Positions 1 to 9,038 of a DNA stretch of 64,000 nucleotides are shown here, piece by piece. The position numbers and the translations under genes are program-made. Position 1 is the stretch's first letter. Each line of letters starts with the position of its first letter. The notes under the pieces were generated by a model. It ran no database searches, was not told the origin of the DNA, and was given only the letters and a program-made list of their open reading frames with translations. The stretch spans positions 310,001 through 374,000 of the forward strand of contig JAKFDE010000027.1 in the NCBI GenBank assembly GCA_036676295.1, read 5' to 3'. This stretch comes from UBA4416 sp036676295 (GTDB lineage Bacteria; Bacteroidota; Bacteroidia; B-17B0; Aurantibacillaceae).

Positions 1-105
1 CCCGGCCGTAATCAATAAATTAAAAGCATTCTTATTGACAGGAATGTTTTCCTGTGCACAGAAACAAAGCGGAAAAAATAACAATATCAGTTTAATAGCT
101 TTCAA
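1..105 (-). CDS. N-terminus of a secreted protein, cut by the window edge
   Basis: An open frame of 35 codons runs off the left edge. It begins at a TTG at 105-103, and the first residues (MKAIKLILLFFPLCFCAQE) look like a signal peptide: two lysines, a hydrophobic core and a cleavage site near C-A-Q. No stop occurs in the visible part. The rest of the gene lies outside the window, so the product cannot be named. The 21 bp between it and the next minus-strand gene (127-504, which lies upstream of it) suggests co-transcription. The start codon is inferred because there is no ATG in frame. Confidence 0.5.
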   Translation of the reverse strand, partial: MKAIKLILLFFPLCFCAQENIPVNKNAFNLLITAG

Positions 106-126
106 GACGCAACAAATTTAGCTATT

Positions 127-504
127 TTAAATAAACTCCTTTAACCAATTAATAGCTTCTTCTTTATTATTGAAGAATTTTGTTGGTCTTTCAGGAGTAG
201 TGATCTTTAAATAAAAATTAGCTAATAACCTTTGCGCCAATGAAAAGACCACATATGCTCCTGCTTTTGAATAAGGGAAATTTTCATTTTTTGATAAATA
301 TTTCATCACTTCGCTATTGGTAGTGGCAAACTCAGGGCAAATCACCAAAACGGGCATTTTCTCACCACTTAACTCCTTCATGGCCGCTAAAATTTGTGAA
401 ATATCTGTGATCTGGATCTCTTCATTATTAAAAACAGATAACTCATAAAAGCCCAGATCATGTACTTTAACCGCGAATTTTTTATGTGTGATGATTTTAG
501 ACAA
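127..504 (-). CDS. STAS/SpoIIAA-like small protein
   Basis: A 125-residue soluble protein with no signal peptide. A beta-strand-rich first half is followed by a central strand (VLVICPEF) and a C-terminal helix ending in NWLKEFI. The layout resembles the STAS/SpoIIAA-like small proteins common in Bacteroidota. A paralogue with the same length and the same ending pattern (EEAINWL here, ESALEWL there) lies at 38849-39277, inside the signalling cluster. The start is a TTG at 504, and no nearby ATG is in frame. The family assignment rests on pattern resemblance, so function is unknown; a protein-protein interaction role in signalling is the likeliest guess. Confidence 0.55.
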   Translation of the reverse strand: MSKIITHKKFAVKVHDLGFYELSVFNNEEIQITDISQILAAMKELSGEKMPVLVICPEFATTNSEVMKYLSKNENFPYSKAGAYVVFSLAQRLLANFYLKITTPERPTKFFNNKEEAINWLKEFI

Positions 505-564
505 AAGCCTGATTTTTAATAACCCAAGTTACTAATTTATAGACTAACATCCGAATTTTTGGTA

Positions 565-602
565 TAAAAAAATCCCTCTGAATTTGCGTCAAAGGGATTT
601 TA
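565..602 (-). terminator. Rho-independent terminator of pruA
   Basis: The arms AAAATCCCT and AGGGATTTT enclose a loop of about 14 nt. Read on the minus strand the hairpin is followed by a run of seven T. It lies 18 bp past the pruA stop codon. Confidence 0.8.
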
Positions 603-619
603 AGATCTGAAATTAAAAA

Positions 620-2251
620 TTAATCAGCTTGTAAAAACGGATATTTATAATCGGTTGGAGGTGTAAATGTTTCTTTAATAGTACGTGGAGAAACCCAACG
701 TAATAAATTAATTTTTGCACCTGCTTTATCGTTTGTTCCACTTCCACGAGCACCACCAAATGGCTGTTGGCCAACCACTGCACCTGTACATTTATCATTG
801 ATGTAAAAATTACCGGCTGCATTACTTAATTTTTTAGTAGCCAATTCTAAAGCATAACGATCCTGACCTAAAATTGCACCTGTTAAAGCATAAATAGACG
901 TTGAATCTACTAAGTCCAAAGTCTCTTCGTATTTATCCGCATCGTACACATAAAGCGTTAATACAGGCCCAAACAGCTCTTCACACATGGTTACGTATTT
1001 AGGGTCTTTAGCTACAATGATAGTTGGTTCAATAAAGTATCCTTTGCTCTTATCATATTTTCCACCGGCAATTACTTCAACGTTACTATCTTTTTTAGCC
1101 GCATCAATGTATTTAGCTAATTTATCAAAGCTTTTTTCATCGATAACAGCATTAATGAAATTTGTAAAATCCTCTGTTGGGCCCATTTTCATGTCCTTTA
1201 GATCGGCTAAAATATACCCTTTTACTTCTTCCCATAAATTACTAGGAATATAAGCGCGAGAAGCGGCTGAGCATTTTTGTCCTTGGTATTCAAATGCACC
1301 ACGAGAAATAGCAACAGCTAACGATTTTGTTTCGGCTGATTTGTGAGCCATGATAAAATCTTTTCCTCCTGTTTCTCCAACAATACGTGGGTAAGAACGG
1401 TATTTATGAATATTATTTCCTATGGTTTGCCAGATGTTTTGAAAAACCTCTGTACTTCCTGTAAAATGAATACCTGCAAAATCTTTGTGATTAAACACAA
1501 CATCCGCAGCATCAGGACCACTAGGATATATTAAATTAATAACACCGTCCGGTACACCGGCTTTTTGAAAAATTTCCATTAACACATTTGCGCTGTAAAC
1601 CTGTGTATTACTAGGTTTCCAAACAACAACGTTACCCATCATAGCACAGCTTGTAGGTAAGTTACCCGCAATAGCTGTAAAATTAAATGGCGTTAAGGCG
1701 TAGATAAATCCTTCCAATGGTCTCCACTCTAAACGGTTCCATACACCCGGCCCGGAGATTGGTTGGTCAGCGTAGATCTCAGTCATGTATTGAACATTGA
1801 ATCTTAAAAAATCAATGATCTCACATGCACTATCAATTTCAGCTTGGAACGCATTTTTACTTTGGCCTAACATTGTAGCAGCATTTAATTTAGCACGGTA
1901 AGGTCCAGCAATTAATTCGGCTGCTTTTAAAAAGATACTCGCTCTGTGTTCCCAACTTAGGTTAGCCCATTTTTCTTTAGCTGCTAATGCCGCAACAATA
2001 GCTTGCTCTACATGAGTCTTATCACTTTTATGAAAATGACCTAAGGTATGTTTATGATCATGTGGAGGTGCTAAACGTGTTTTGTTTTCACTACGCACTT
2101 CTTTACCACCGATGTACATGGGTATATCTAATTCTTTGCTACGTAATTCTTTCAACATAGCTTGCAATTCTTTACGCTCAGGACTTCCTGCTGCGTAACT
2201 TTTTATAGGTTCGTTAACCGCTGTTGGTACTTTATAAATTCCTTTTGGCAT
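620..2251 (-). CDS. pruA: L-glutamate gamma-semialdehyde dehydrogenase (1-pyrroline-5-carboxylate dehydrogenase)
   Basis: A 543-residue NAD-dependent aldehyde dehydrogenase that oxidises glutamate semialdehyde to glutamate, the second step of proline catabolism, in the cytoplasm. Visible motifs are the cofactor-binding stretch VVWKPSNTQ (about 209-217), GSTE at 265-268, the catalytic glutamate E293 in GETGGKDF and the nucleophile C327 in GQKCSAASR. The length fits the stand-alone Bacteroidota/eukaryote-type enzyme. A proline dehydrogenase is not fused to it and not present in the window. It appears monocistronic: a terminator follows, and 71 bp separate it from the MFS gene upstream. Identification is firm. 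Confidence 0.95.
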   Translation of the reverse strand: MPKGIYKVPTAVNEPIKSYAAGSPERKELQAMLKELRSKELDIPMYIGGKEVRSENKTRLAPPHDHKHTLGHFHKSDKTHVEQAIVAALAAKEKWANLSWEHRASIFLKAAELIAGPYRAKLNAATMLGQSKNAFQAEIDSACEIIDFLRFNVQYMTEIYADQPISGPGVWNRLEWRPLEGFIYALTPFNFTAIAGNLPTSCAMMGNVVVWKPSNTQVYSANVLMEIFQKAGVPDGVINLIYPSGPDAADVVFNHKDFAGIHFTGSTEVFQNIWQTIGNNIHKYRSYPRIVGETGGKDFIMAHKSAETKSLAVAISRGAFEYQGQKCSAASRAYIPSNLWEEVKGYILADLKDMKMGPTEDFTNFINAVIDEKSFDKLAKYIDAAKKDSNVEVIAGGKYDKSKGYFIEPTIIVAKDPKYVTMCEELFGPVLTLYVYDADKYEETLDLVDSTSIYALTGAILGQDRYALELATKKLSNAAGNFYINDKCTGAVVGQQPFGGARGSGTNDKAGAKINLLRWVSPRTIKETFTPPTDYKYPFLQAD

Positions 2252-2322
2252 ATCTTATTTTTTAGGTGAACAAAATTACAATTTTTTATAGCTGTTACGA
2301 GTAAATCTCTATTTAATTTACG

Positions 2323-3639
2323 TTAAAGCTCTGCTTGTTTTTTAGTGAGTGGTATCAATAATAAAAATCCTATAATAAAAAACACGATTAAAGATAGCAC
2401 TGAAGGACGCATGCCTCCCATTATCTGACTAATAACACCAAAAGACACTGTTCCTAAGATCATTCCTAATTTTTCTACGACATCGTAAAAACTAAAAAAA
2501 CTGGTATGATCTTCTGTTTCGGGCAAATATTTACTATAAGTGCTACGAGACAGAGCCTGAATACCGCCCATTACCAAACCGACTAAAAATGCCACGATAT
2601 AAAACTGAACCGGTGTACGCACAACTAAATATGTAAAAGCGCAAATAAATATCCAGATAAGAATAGCTACCATTAAAGATTTAATATTTCCTATGATAGT
2701 AGATAGTTTTGAGAATAAGAAAGAACCTGCAATACCTACAAATTGTATAATTAAAATACTGATGATCAAGGATGTTGTTTTTGCTTTTTCATCCGGCCAG
2801 TTAATTTCATTACGGGCAAATAATACAGCCACCACCATTACCGTTTGAACTCCCATGTTATAAAAAAAATAGCCTGATAAAAAACGTTTTACCTGAGGCA
2901 TCGTTTTTATTTGTGCAAACACAGCTTGCAACTCTTTAAATCCTTTTGAAAATAAACCTTGCTGGGTGCCATTTTGATGCTCTTCATGATTTTTATTAGG
3001 CAATCGCCAAAATGTAATTTGAGCAAAACCTATCCACCAAATACCTACTAATAAAAATGAAAATTTAGTGTATTCTTTACCAATACCCATAATTATTGCA
3101 AGGCAAATAATTAACAATAAAGAACTACCAAAATAACCTAAAGCAAATCCTCGTGCACTTACTTTATCCTGATTTTCTTTAGAAGCTATTTCGGGTAAAT
3201 ATGAATTGTAGTAAACCAAGCTTCCCCAAAAACCAATGGTAGCAGTAATGAAAGGAATAAAACTTAACTCAATATGTGTTTTAGAAAAGAAAAACAAACA
3301 CATGCATGATAAAGAACCCAGGTAGCAAAAGAATTGGAGGAATCGTTTTTTATTTCCTAAATAATCGGCAATACCACTTAAAATAGGTGCAATTAGTACA
3401 ACAATAGATAAGGCAAAAGCATATACAAAAGAATAAATATTTTGATTTTCAAATTCAAATCCCATAAAGGAAACGGTATGACTTGTTATTTCGCCTGCTG
3501 CATTTTTTGTGGCCGTAACAGCATCATAAAAATTAGGAAAAATAGCCGACGTAATTACTAAAGGAAATACTGAGTTTGCCCAATCGTAAAAAGTCCATGC
3601 TTTGATTATTTTCGGGTCATCTTTTTTTATAAAATTCAT
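2323..3639 (-). CDS. MFS transporter, UMF1/Atg22-like
   Basis: A 438-residue inner-membrane protein with about 11-12 hydrophobic helices. The N-terminal segment AWTFYDWANSVFPLVI is the hallmark of the UMF1 (Atg22-like) branch of the major facilitator superfamily, whose fungal members export amino acids from the vacuole. A GGIQALSRSTYSKYLPE segment (about 360-377) is also typical of the branch. The substrate in bacteria is not established. It sits 71 bp upstream of pruA on the same strand, so a role in amino-acid traffic is possible, but this is only context. The start is an ATG at 3639. Confidence 0.85.
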   Translation of the reverse strand: MNFIKKDDPKIIKAWTFYDWANSVFPLVITSAIFPNFYDAVTATKNAAGEITSHTVSFMGFEFENQNIYSFVYAFALSIVVLIAPILSGIADYLGNKKRFLQFFCYLGSLSCMCLFFFSKTHIELSFIPFITATIGFWGSLVYYNSYLPEIASKENQDKVSARGFALGYFGSSLLLIICLAIIMGIGKEYTKFSFLLVGIWWIGFAQITFWRLPNKNHEEHQNGTQQGLFSKGFKELQAVFAQIKTMPQVKRFLSGYFFYNMGVQTVMVVAVLFARNEINWPDEKAKTTSLIISILIIQFVGIAGSFLFSKLSTIIGNIKSLMVAILIWIFICAFTYLVVRTPVQFYIVAFLVGLVMGGIQALSRSTYSKYLPETEDHTSFFSFYDVVEKLGMILGTVSFGVISQIMGGMRPSVLSLIVFFIIGFLLLIPLTKKQAEL

Positions 3640-3749
3640 ATAGTTAAATTAGTCTATTAGTTAATGCGGCAATTAGTCGATTGATTTGGGTTAATCTAAA
3701 TTTATCTATTTTTTAAATTGTCAAATTAACTCATTGTCACATTGTCGAA

Positions 3750-4841
3750 TTAATTAGCTTTAATGATCTCGAACTCCACTCTTCGGTTTTTTGCTTTACC
3801 AATATCGTCGTCGTTACTGGCAATAGGCACAGAGCTCCCATAACCTTTAAAGTACATTTTATTTTGCACACCTTTTTTGATTAAGTATTCAAACACTTCG
3901 CGCGCACGTTGTTCAGATAATCGTTGGTTTTTAGCTTTAGATCCTGAATTATCAGAGTGCCCATTGATCTGAACTTGCATATTAGGATTTCTTATTAAAT
4001 ACTGAGCCAATTTATTTAACTCAGAGTAAGATTCCGGTAATAAATAATAATGACCATTTTCAAAGAAAATATTTTTTAACTGAATCTTTTCTCCGACTTT
4101 AATATTGCTTTTAACTTCTAAAACTGAATCTTCATCGGCAATAAAAGAACCAACAATTTCTACTTTCACCTTCTCTACGGTTTCCTTGGCTTTAATTAAA
4201 GACACATCATCAATAAAATAATAAGCTTCTTTAAATCCGAATTTAAATTTATTCATCCGGATCATATCTTTTTTGATCTGAGGGTGAAAGCATCCAATAG
4301 TCACATATTTTTCACCTCCATCTGCAATGTATTTGCCCGATATTTTAAACCATTGATAGCCGTTAATAAAACTTCCTTTTTTACTCACAGAATCTATCAA
4401 GGCTGTTTTAACCACATCTCCCTGAGTTTTTAAGCCTGTTTTGGTAAAAAGTGCACCAAACGATTTTAAACTCACATTACTCCAAAAAGCCAAACGTATA
4501 TACATTTCAAACTGATAGGTGGTTCCGCGATGTAACGCATCGGCTAATTTTACCTGCAAATATTCCTTATATTTTTTTTGAAAACGTAAGCCGGCATAGC
4601 AATTATCAGTTCTTGCCCCTTTTTGGCGGGTAGTATCATTACTTATAGGCTCTTGATAATAATCCACGCTTCCTATTTGCTGCCAAGGGATAGCCTGGCG
4701 AATATTACTCGATTTTTTACGGTAATTTTCAAAACCACCGTTTGGTACTAAATTCTTCTGAATGTCATTTGTTGTTTGAGTAAAACCCAAAAAAGGGGTC
4801 ATTAACACCAAAAAGGCTATATTTTTAATTAAAAATCTCAT
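3750..4841 (-). CDS. OmpA-family outer-membrane/periplasmic protein
   Basis: A 363-residue exported protein. The N-terminus MRFLIKNIAFLVLMTPFLGF is a signal peptide. The middle region resembles a carbohydrate-binding-like beta sandwich and contains YFIDDVSLIKA. The last 110 residues are an OmpA C-terminal peptidoglycan-binding domain, with INGHSDNSG, LSEQRAREVFEYL and KNRRVEF. I prefer the ATG at 4841 to a GTG four codons upstream. This architecture (N-terminal sandwich plus OmpA domain) is common in Bacteroidota and is thought to tie the outer membrane to the cell wall. The promoter is not obvious. The gene is divergent from rpsT. Confidence 0.85.
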   Translation of the reverse strand: MRFLIKNIAFLVLMTPFLGFTQTTNDIQKNLVPNGGFENYRKKSSNIRQAIPWQQIGSVDYYQEPISNDTTRQKGARTDNCYAGLRFQKKYKEYLQVKLADALHRGTTYQFEMYIRLAFWSNVSLKSFGALFTKTGLKTQGDVVKTALIDSVSKKGSFINGYQWFKISGKYIADGGEKYVTIGCFHPQIKKDMIRMNKFKFGFKEAYYFIDDVSLIKAKETVEKVKVEIVGSFIADEDSVLEVKSNIKVGEKIQLKNIFFENGHYYLLPESYSELNKLAQYLIRNPNMQVQINGHSDNSGSKAKNQRLSEQRAREVFEYLIKKGVQNKMYFKGYGSSVPIASNDDDIGKAKNRRVEFEIIKAN

Positions 4842-4898
4842 ATTAAGTTTCACAAAAATAAGTTTTAGACTATATTTGGTAAATATTTGTTATGAACA

Positions 4899-4928
4899 TT
4901 TGTAATTATAAAAAAAGGTGTATATTTG
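4899..4928 (+). promoter_or_regulatory. rpsT promoter (Bacteroidota -33/-7)
   Basis: A TTTG at 4899-4902 and TATATTTG at 4921-4928 are separated by 18 bp. They match the Bacteroidota housekeeping consensus TTTG / TAnnTTTG and leave a leader of about 35 nt before the rpsT ATG. Confidence 0.75.
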
Positions 4929-4966
4929 CAGCCCAAAGTTTAAAAAACAGATTAATATAAAATAGA

Positions 4967-5224
4967 ATGGCAAATCATAAGTCGGCAATAAAAAGAATCA
5001 GATCTAATAACGCAAAACGTTTACAAAACCGTTATTATGCTAAAACTACTCGTAATGCAGTAAAAAAATTACGTGAAACAGGAACTAAAGCAGAAGCAAC
5101 AGTTTTATTACCTAAAGTAGTAGCTATGTTAGACAAATTAGCTAAGAAAAACGTAATTCACAAAAACAAAGCTTCTAACTTAAAATCTAAGTTAACAAAG
5201 CGTGTGAATGCTATCGCAAAATAG
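4967..5224 (+). CDS. rpsT: 30S ribosomal protein S20
   Basis: An 85-residue, strongly basic protein that binds 16S rRNA early in small-subunit assembly. The start MANHKSAIKRIRSNNAKRLQ and the pattern of Lys/Arg/Ala helices are diagnostic of bS20, and the length is normal for the family. It is transcribed alone: a consensus promoter lies just upstream and a terminator lies about 35 bp downstream. Codon use is strongly biased (TTA for Leu, AAA for Lys, CGT for Arg), as expected for a highly expressed gene. Confidence 0.95.
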   Translation: MANHKSAIKRIRSNNAKRLQNRYYAKTTRNAVKKLRETGTKAEATVLLPKVVAMLDKLAKKNVIHKNKASNLKSKLTKRVNAIAK

Positions 5225-5256
5225 TTTTCTACAAGAAAAATTCAAAATATAAATCA

Positions 5257-5287
5257 AAATCCTGCTTTAGAGTGGGATTTTTTTTAT
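5257..5287 (+). terminator. Terminator after rpsT
   Basis: AAAATCC and GGGATTTT arms surround a short loop, followed by eight T residues and further T-rich sequence. Confidence 0.7.
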
Positions 5288-5362
5288 TTTTTACGTTGAT
5301 TTTGTTAGGTTGTAACTAATTAATTTATATTTTTGTCCCATATCAATTTCTAACCCTTTATT

Positions 5363-7102
5363 ATGAATACTAAATCTTTACGAAATTTAAGTCTTGCTGT
5401 TGGAACAACTGCCTTATTGGTTGGTTGCAATGGATTAGGCAAAATGATTAAAAAACAAAACACCATTACTTATGATGTTAAACCTAATCCGGTAGAAATG
5501 CATGGTGATAGCGTAACATTTAGTGTAAGTGGAAAATACCCGGCTAAATTATTTGCTAAAAAAGCAACTGTTACGGTAACTCCTGTTTATAAATATGCTG
5601 GTGGCGAAAAAGCTTTAAAACCAGTTGTGTTAGTTGGAGAAAGCGCAACCGGTACTGGTCAAAAAATCAGTTACGAAAAAGGTGGTGCATTTAGCTATAC
5701 ATCAGAAAAATTTGTTTACGAGCCTGCAATGAAAGTTGCAACTGTTGAGTTACGTGCTCAAGGTGCTGTAAAGAAAAAAACTAAAGATTTTACTCCGGTA
5801 AAATTAGCAGATGGAACAGTAGTTACTCCTTTATTAGTTCGTAATGACGAAAAAGGAATTTATGCAAAAGATGCTTTTGTAAAAACAACTCCTGTTAACC
5901 AAACAGCAAATATTTACTATTTAGTAAATAAATCTGATGTTCGTGCTTCAGAAATGAAAAGCGATGAAGTAAAAAATGTTCAATCATTTATTTCAACAAA
6001 CATCAACAACCCTTGGTATGAATTCAAAGACATCAACGTATCTGCTTATGCTTCTCCGGATGGTGAATTAAGTTTAAACGAAAACTTAGCTAAAGACCGT
6101 GCTAAATCTGGTTCTAAAGCGTTAATGAATGAGTTTAAAAAGAACAAAAATAAAGATCAAGCATTTGGTAAAGACGAGGCTAACTACAAAACTCAAACAA
6201 CAGCTGAAGATTGGGAAGGTTTCAAAACTTTAATGGAAGGTTCTTCTATTGCTGACAAAGATTTAATCTTACGTGTTTTAACTATGTATTCTGATGGTGA
6301 GCAACGTGAAAAAGAGATCAAAAATTTATCTAAAACTTATACTGAAGTAGCAGAGAAAATTTTACCAAAATTACGTCGTTCTGTTTTAACAGTAAACGTT
6401 GATAAAAAATCTCGTACTGACGAAATGATCACTAAATTATCTACTACTGCACCTGATAGCTTATCTGTAGAAGAGTTATTATATGCTGGTACATTAACTA
6501 ATGATGTTAACACTAAAGTTCAAATCTACACAGCTGCTGAAAAACAATATGGTAGCGATTGGAGAACTTCAAATAACTTAGGTGTTGCTTTATTAATGCA
6601 AAACAAAGTTTCTGAGGCAGGTGAAGCATTTACCCGCGCTGAAAAAACAGCAAACGGAAATCCAATTGTAATGAATCATATGGGAATCATTGCAGCTAAA
6701 TCAGGTGACCGTAAAAAAGCAATGGAATATTATGACAAAGCTAACGGTGCTGGTAAAGAAGTTAACTACAATAAAGGTATCTTAAACGTACGTGATGGTA
6801 AATATGGTGATGCAGTTGGAAACTTTGGTGACTACAAAGGATTTAACAAAGCTTTAGCTGAGTTATTAAACGGAAACGGTGGAGCAGTTCCTTCAACACT
6901 TAACGATAGCAACGAAAAAGATATGGCTTTATCTTTCTATTTAAAAGCAGTTGCTGCTGCTCGTAATAACAACGCAGCTGAAGTTAACTCTAACTTAAAA
7001 ACAGCTATTGAAAAAGACGGTTCATTAAAAGCTATGGCTAAAGATGATGCTGAATTCTTAAAAATGCGTGAAAATGCTGATTTCAAAGCAATGACAAACT
7101 AA
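5363..7102 (+). CDS. Lipoprotein with OmpA-like domain and tetratricopeptide repeats
   Basis: A 579-residue exported protein. A lipobox (LLVGC, Cys22) predicts lipid anchoring after signal peptidase II cleavage. Residues about 40-180 look like beta-sandwich sequence. Residues about 190-330 resemble an OmpA-like domain with a long insertion (DINVSAYASPDGELSLNENL). Residues about 375-480 contain TPR-like helix pairs (ALLMQNKVSEAGEAF, GIIAAKSGDRKKAMEYYDKA). Codon use is as biased as in rpsT and metK, which suggests abundant expression. A TATTTTTG promoter box at 5328-5335 precedes it and a perfect terminator follows. Similar large lipoproteins occur across Bacteroidota, but their role is not established. 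Confidence 0.75.
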   Translation: MNTKSLRNLSLAVGTTALLVGCNGLGKMIKKQNTITYDVKPNPVEMHGDSVTFSVSGKYPAKLFAKKATVTVTPVYKYAGGEKALKPVVLVGESATGTGQKISYEKGGAFSYTSEKFVYEPAMKVATVELRAQGAVKKKTKDFTPVKLADGTVVTPLLVRNDEKGIYAKDAFVKTTPVNQTANIYYLVNKSDVRASEMKSDEVKNVQSFISTNINNPWYEFKDINVSAYASPDGELSLNENLAKDRAKSGSKALMNEFKKNKNKDQAFGKDEANYKTQTTAEDWEGFKTLMEGSSIADKDLILRVLTMYSDGEQREKEIKNLSKTYTEVAEKILPKLRRSVLTVNVDKKSRTDEMITKLSTTAPDSLSVEELLYAGTLTNDVNTKVQIYTAAEKQYGSDWRTSNNLGVALLMQNKVSEAGEAFTRAEKTANGNPIVMNHMGIIAAKSGDRKKAMEYYDKANGAGKEVNYNKGILNVRDGKYGDAVGNFGDYKGFNKALAELLNGNGGAVPSTLNDSNEKDMALSFYLKAVAAARNNNAAEVNSNLKTAIEKDGSLKAMAKDDAEFLKMRENADFKAMTN

Positions 7103-7120
7103 TTTGAATTCAAAATAATA

Positions 7121-7157
7121 AAAAACCCATCCGTCAGTTGACGGATGGGTTTTTTTA
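7121..7157 (+). terminator. Strong terminator of the lipoprotein gene
   Basis: ACCCATCCGTCA pairs perfectly with TGACGGATGGGT across a two-base loop, flanked by A residues before and seven T after. The symmetric A/T flanks could let it act in both directions, but the genes on both sides point right. Confidence 0.9.
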
Positions 7158-7222
7158 TATCTAAAAGATTTCTGTTTCACCTCAAAATCTTTATATTTAA
7201 ACACGCAACTCTAAGATCAATT

Positions 7223-8470
7223 ATGGCCAAAGTTATTCCATTTAAAGCTATTCGTCCTGAAAACGATAAAGTACATTTAGTAGCTTCCCGTTCTGTAGAT
7301 GGTTATAATCCGGCTGAGTTAAGAGATAAGCTTGCCGGCAATCCTTATTCATTTTTACACGTTATTAATCCGGATTTTGAAGATGGCATTAAAACAACAC
7401 CAGGATCAAAAGAACGATTACGAAAAGTAAAAAATCATTTTAAGAAATTTGTACGCGAAAAAATTTTCCTGAGAGATGAAAACCCTTGTTATTACTTGTA
7501 CCGTCAAATAAAAGAAGGTAATGAATATTTAGGGATCATTGCCTGTACCAGTATTGACGATTACATGAATGGGGTCATAAAAATTCATGAACAAACACTC
7601 ACTCAACGCGAAGAAAAATTAAAAGACTATTTGGATGTATGTGAGTTTAATGCGGAACCGGTATTATTTTGTTATCCAAACGACGAGGTAATTGATGAGC
7701 TTTCTGATGAAATAGCTGCAACACGCCCTGATTACGATTTTACAACTACTGATAAAGTACGTCACACAGTTTGGGTGATCGATTCAAAAAAAACAGTAAA
7801 ACAAATTGCTGAAAGATTTCAAAAAATACCAAATATTTATATTGCCGATGGACATCACCGTTCGGCATCTGCAACGCTATTAGGCAAGCTAAGACGCAGC
7901 ACTCGTAAATCTTATACCGGAGAAGAAGCGTTTAATTATTATCTGGGCGTTTTCTTTCCTGAAAATCATTTAAAGATTTTTGAATATAATCGCATTGTGA
8001 AAGACTTAAATGGTTTATCAGTTAATGATCTATTGAATAAACTAAAAACTAATTTTAACGTTTCTGAAATTAAGAGTAACGATTTTAAGTCGACCAGAAA
8101 ACATGAAATTTCTATGTACGTTAATAATAATTGGTACTCCTTAAAAGCGAAAGAAACGATCTATAATCCCAACGATCCGATCGATAGTTTGGATGCTGCT
8201 ATTTTAACAAAATATATTTTATCCCCTATCCTTGATATTCACGATCTGAAAACTGACAAACGTATTGGTTTTATTCCGGGAGTAAGAGGTAGCAAAGAAT
8301 TAAAAAAACAAGTGGATGAAGGCAAAGCAATGATCGCATTTGGCTTGTATCCGGTAACCATGGAGCATTTAAAATGGATAGCTGATACCAATAACATTAT
8401 GCCGCCAAAATCAACCTGGGTGGAACCTAAGATGCGCAGCGGGCTATTGATATACAGTTTAGAAGACTAA
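7223..8470 (+). CDS. DUF1015 family protein
   Basis: A 415-residue cytoplasmic protein of the DUF1015 family (PF06245). The conserved N-terminus AKVIPFKAIRP and the motif ADGHHRSASA (G210-R213) are the family signature, and the length is normal. I start it at the ATG at 7223. The frame is open further upstream, but that stretch lies inside the preceding terminator hairpin. The biochemical activity is not known to me with certainty; in many genomes the gene neighbours serine biosynthesis genes, but serA and serC are not in this window. A GNAT gene follows 35 bp downstream on the same strand. Confidence 0.85.
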   Translation: MAKVIPFKAIRPENDKVHLVASRSVDGYNPAELRDKLAGNPYSFLHVINPDFEDGIKTTPGSKERLRKVKNHFKKFVREKIFLRDENPCYYLYRQIKEGNEYLGIIACTSIDDYMNGVIKIHEQTLTQREEKLKDYLDVCEFNAEPVLFCYPNDEVIDELSDEIAATRPDYDFTTTDKVRHTVWVIDSKKTVKQIAERFQKIPNIYIADGHHRSASATLLGKLRRSTRKSYTGEEAFNYYLGVFFPENHLKIFEYNRIVKDLNGLSVNDLLNKLKTNFNVSEIKSNDFKSTRKHEISMYVNNNWYSLKAKETIYNPNDPIDSLDAAILTKYILSPILDIHDLKTDKRIGFIPGVRGSKELKKQVDEGKAMIAFGLYPVTMEHLKWIADTNNIMPPKSTWVEPKMRSGLLIYSLED

Positions 8471-8505
8471 TCGATTAGTAAATTTGATACTGAACTAAAT
8501 AGACA

Positions 8506-9030
8506 ATGATAGAGGAAGTTGTTGAAATAATAAGAGTTAACATTGAGGAAATTGAAGCTCTAAGAAACATTAGTATTCAAACATTTACTGAAACGTTTAC
8601 AGAGCATAATACAGAAAACAATATGCAACTGTATTTAAAGGAAAACTTAAGTAAAGAAAAATTATCACAAGAACTTAATGATCCTAACTCTCAATTTTAT
8701 TTTGCGATTTTATCAAATCAGGTTATCGGTTATTTAAAAATCAACGCCGGTCAATCTCAAACAGAACTTGTGAATAATACCAGCCTTGAAATTGAGCGTA
8801 TTTATGTGATAAAAGAATTTCACGGTAAACATATTGGTGATCTGCTTTTAAATAAAGCTATTGACATTGCCAAACACCTAAGCCTTGAGTATATTTGGCT
8901 AGGTGTATGGGAAAAGAACACAAGAGCCATTTCCTTTTATAAAAAACAAGGCTTTGTTGAATTTGACAAACATCTTTTTAAATTAGGCGACGATATACAA
9001 ACTGATCTGATGATGAAATTAAAATTGTAA
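8506..9030 (+). CDS. GNAT family N-acetyltransferase
   Basis: A 174-residue acetyl-CoA-dependent acetyltransferase. The GNAT core is visible: a strand leading into motif A (IERIYVIKEFHGKHIGDLLL, with an R/Q-x-x-G-x-G/A-like loop seen here as HGKHIG) and the C-terminal WLGVWEKNTRAISFYKKQGF typical of the family. The substrate cannot be told. It stands between the DUF1015 gene and the YggS gene with a spacing of 8 bp to the latter, so the last two probably share a transcript. Confidence 0.85.
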   Translation: MIEEVVEIIRVNIEEIEALRNISIQTFTETFTEHNTENNMQLYLKENLSKEKLSQELNDPNSQFYFAILSNQVIGYLKINAGQSQTELVNNTSLEIERIYVIKEFHGKHIGDLLLNKAIDIAKHLSLEYIWLGVWEKNTRAISFYKKQGFVEFDKHLFKLGDDIQTDLMMKLKL

Positions 9031-9038
9031 TAATTAAA

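Noticed and set aside
7145..7222. Upstream extension of the DUF1015 protein
   Set aside because: The extra codons lie within the terminator hairpin of the lipoprotein gene, and the family starts at the ATG at 7223.
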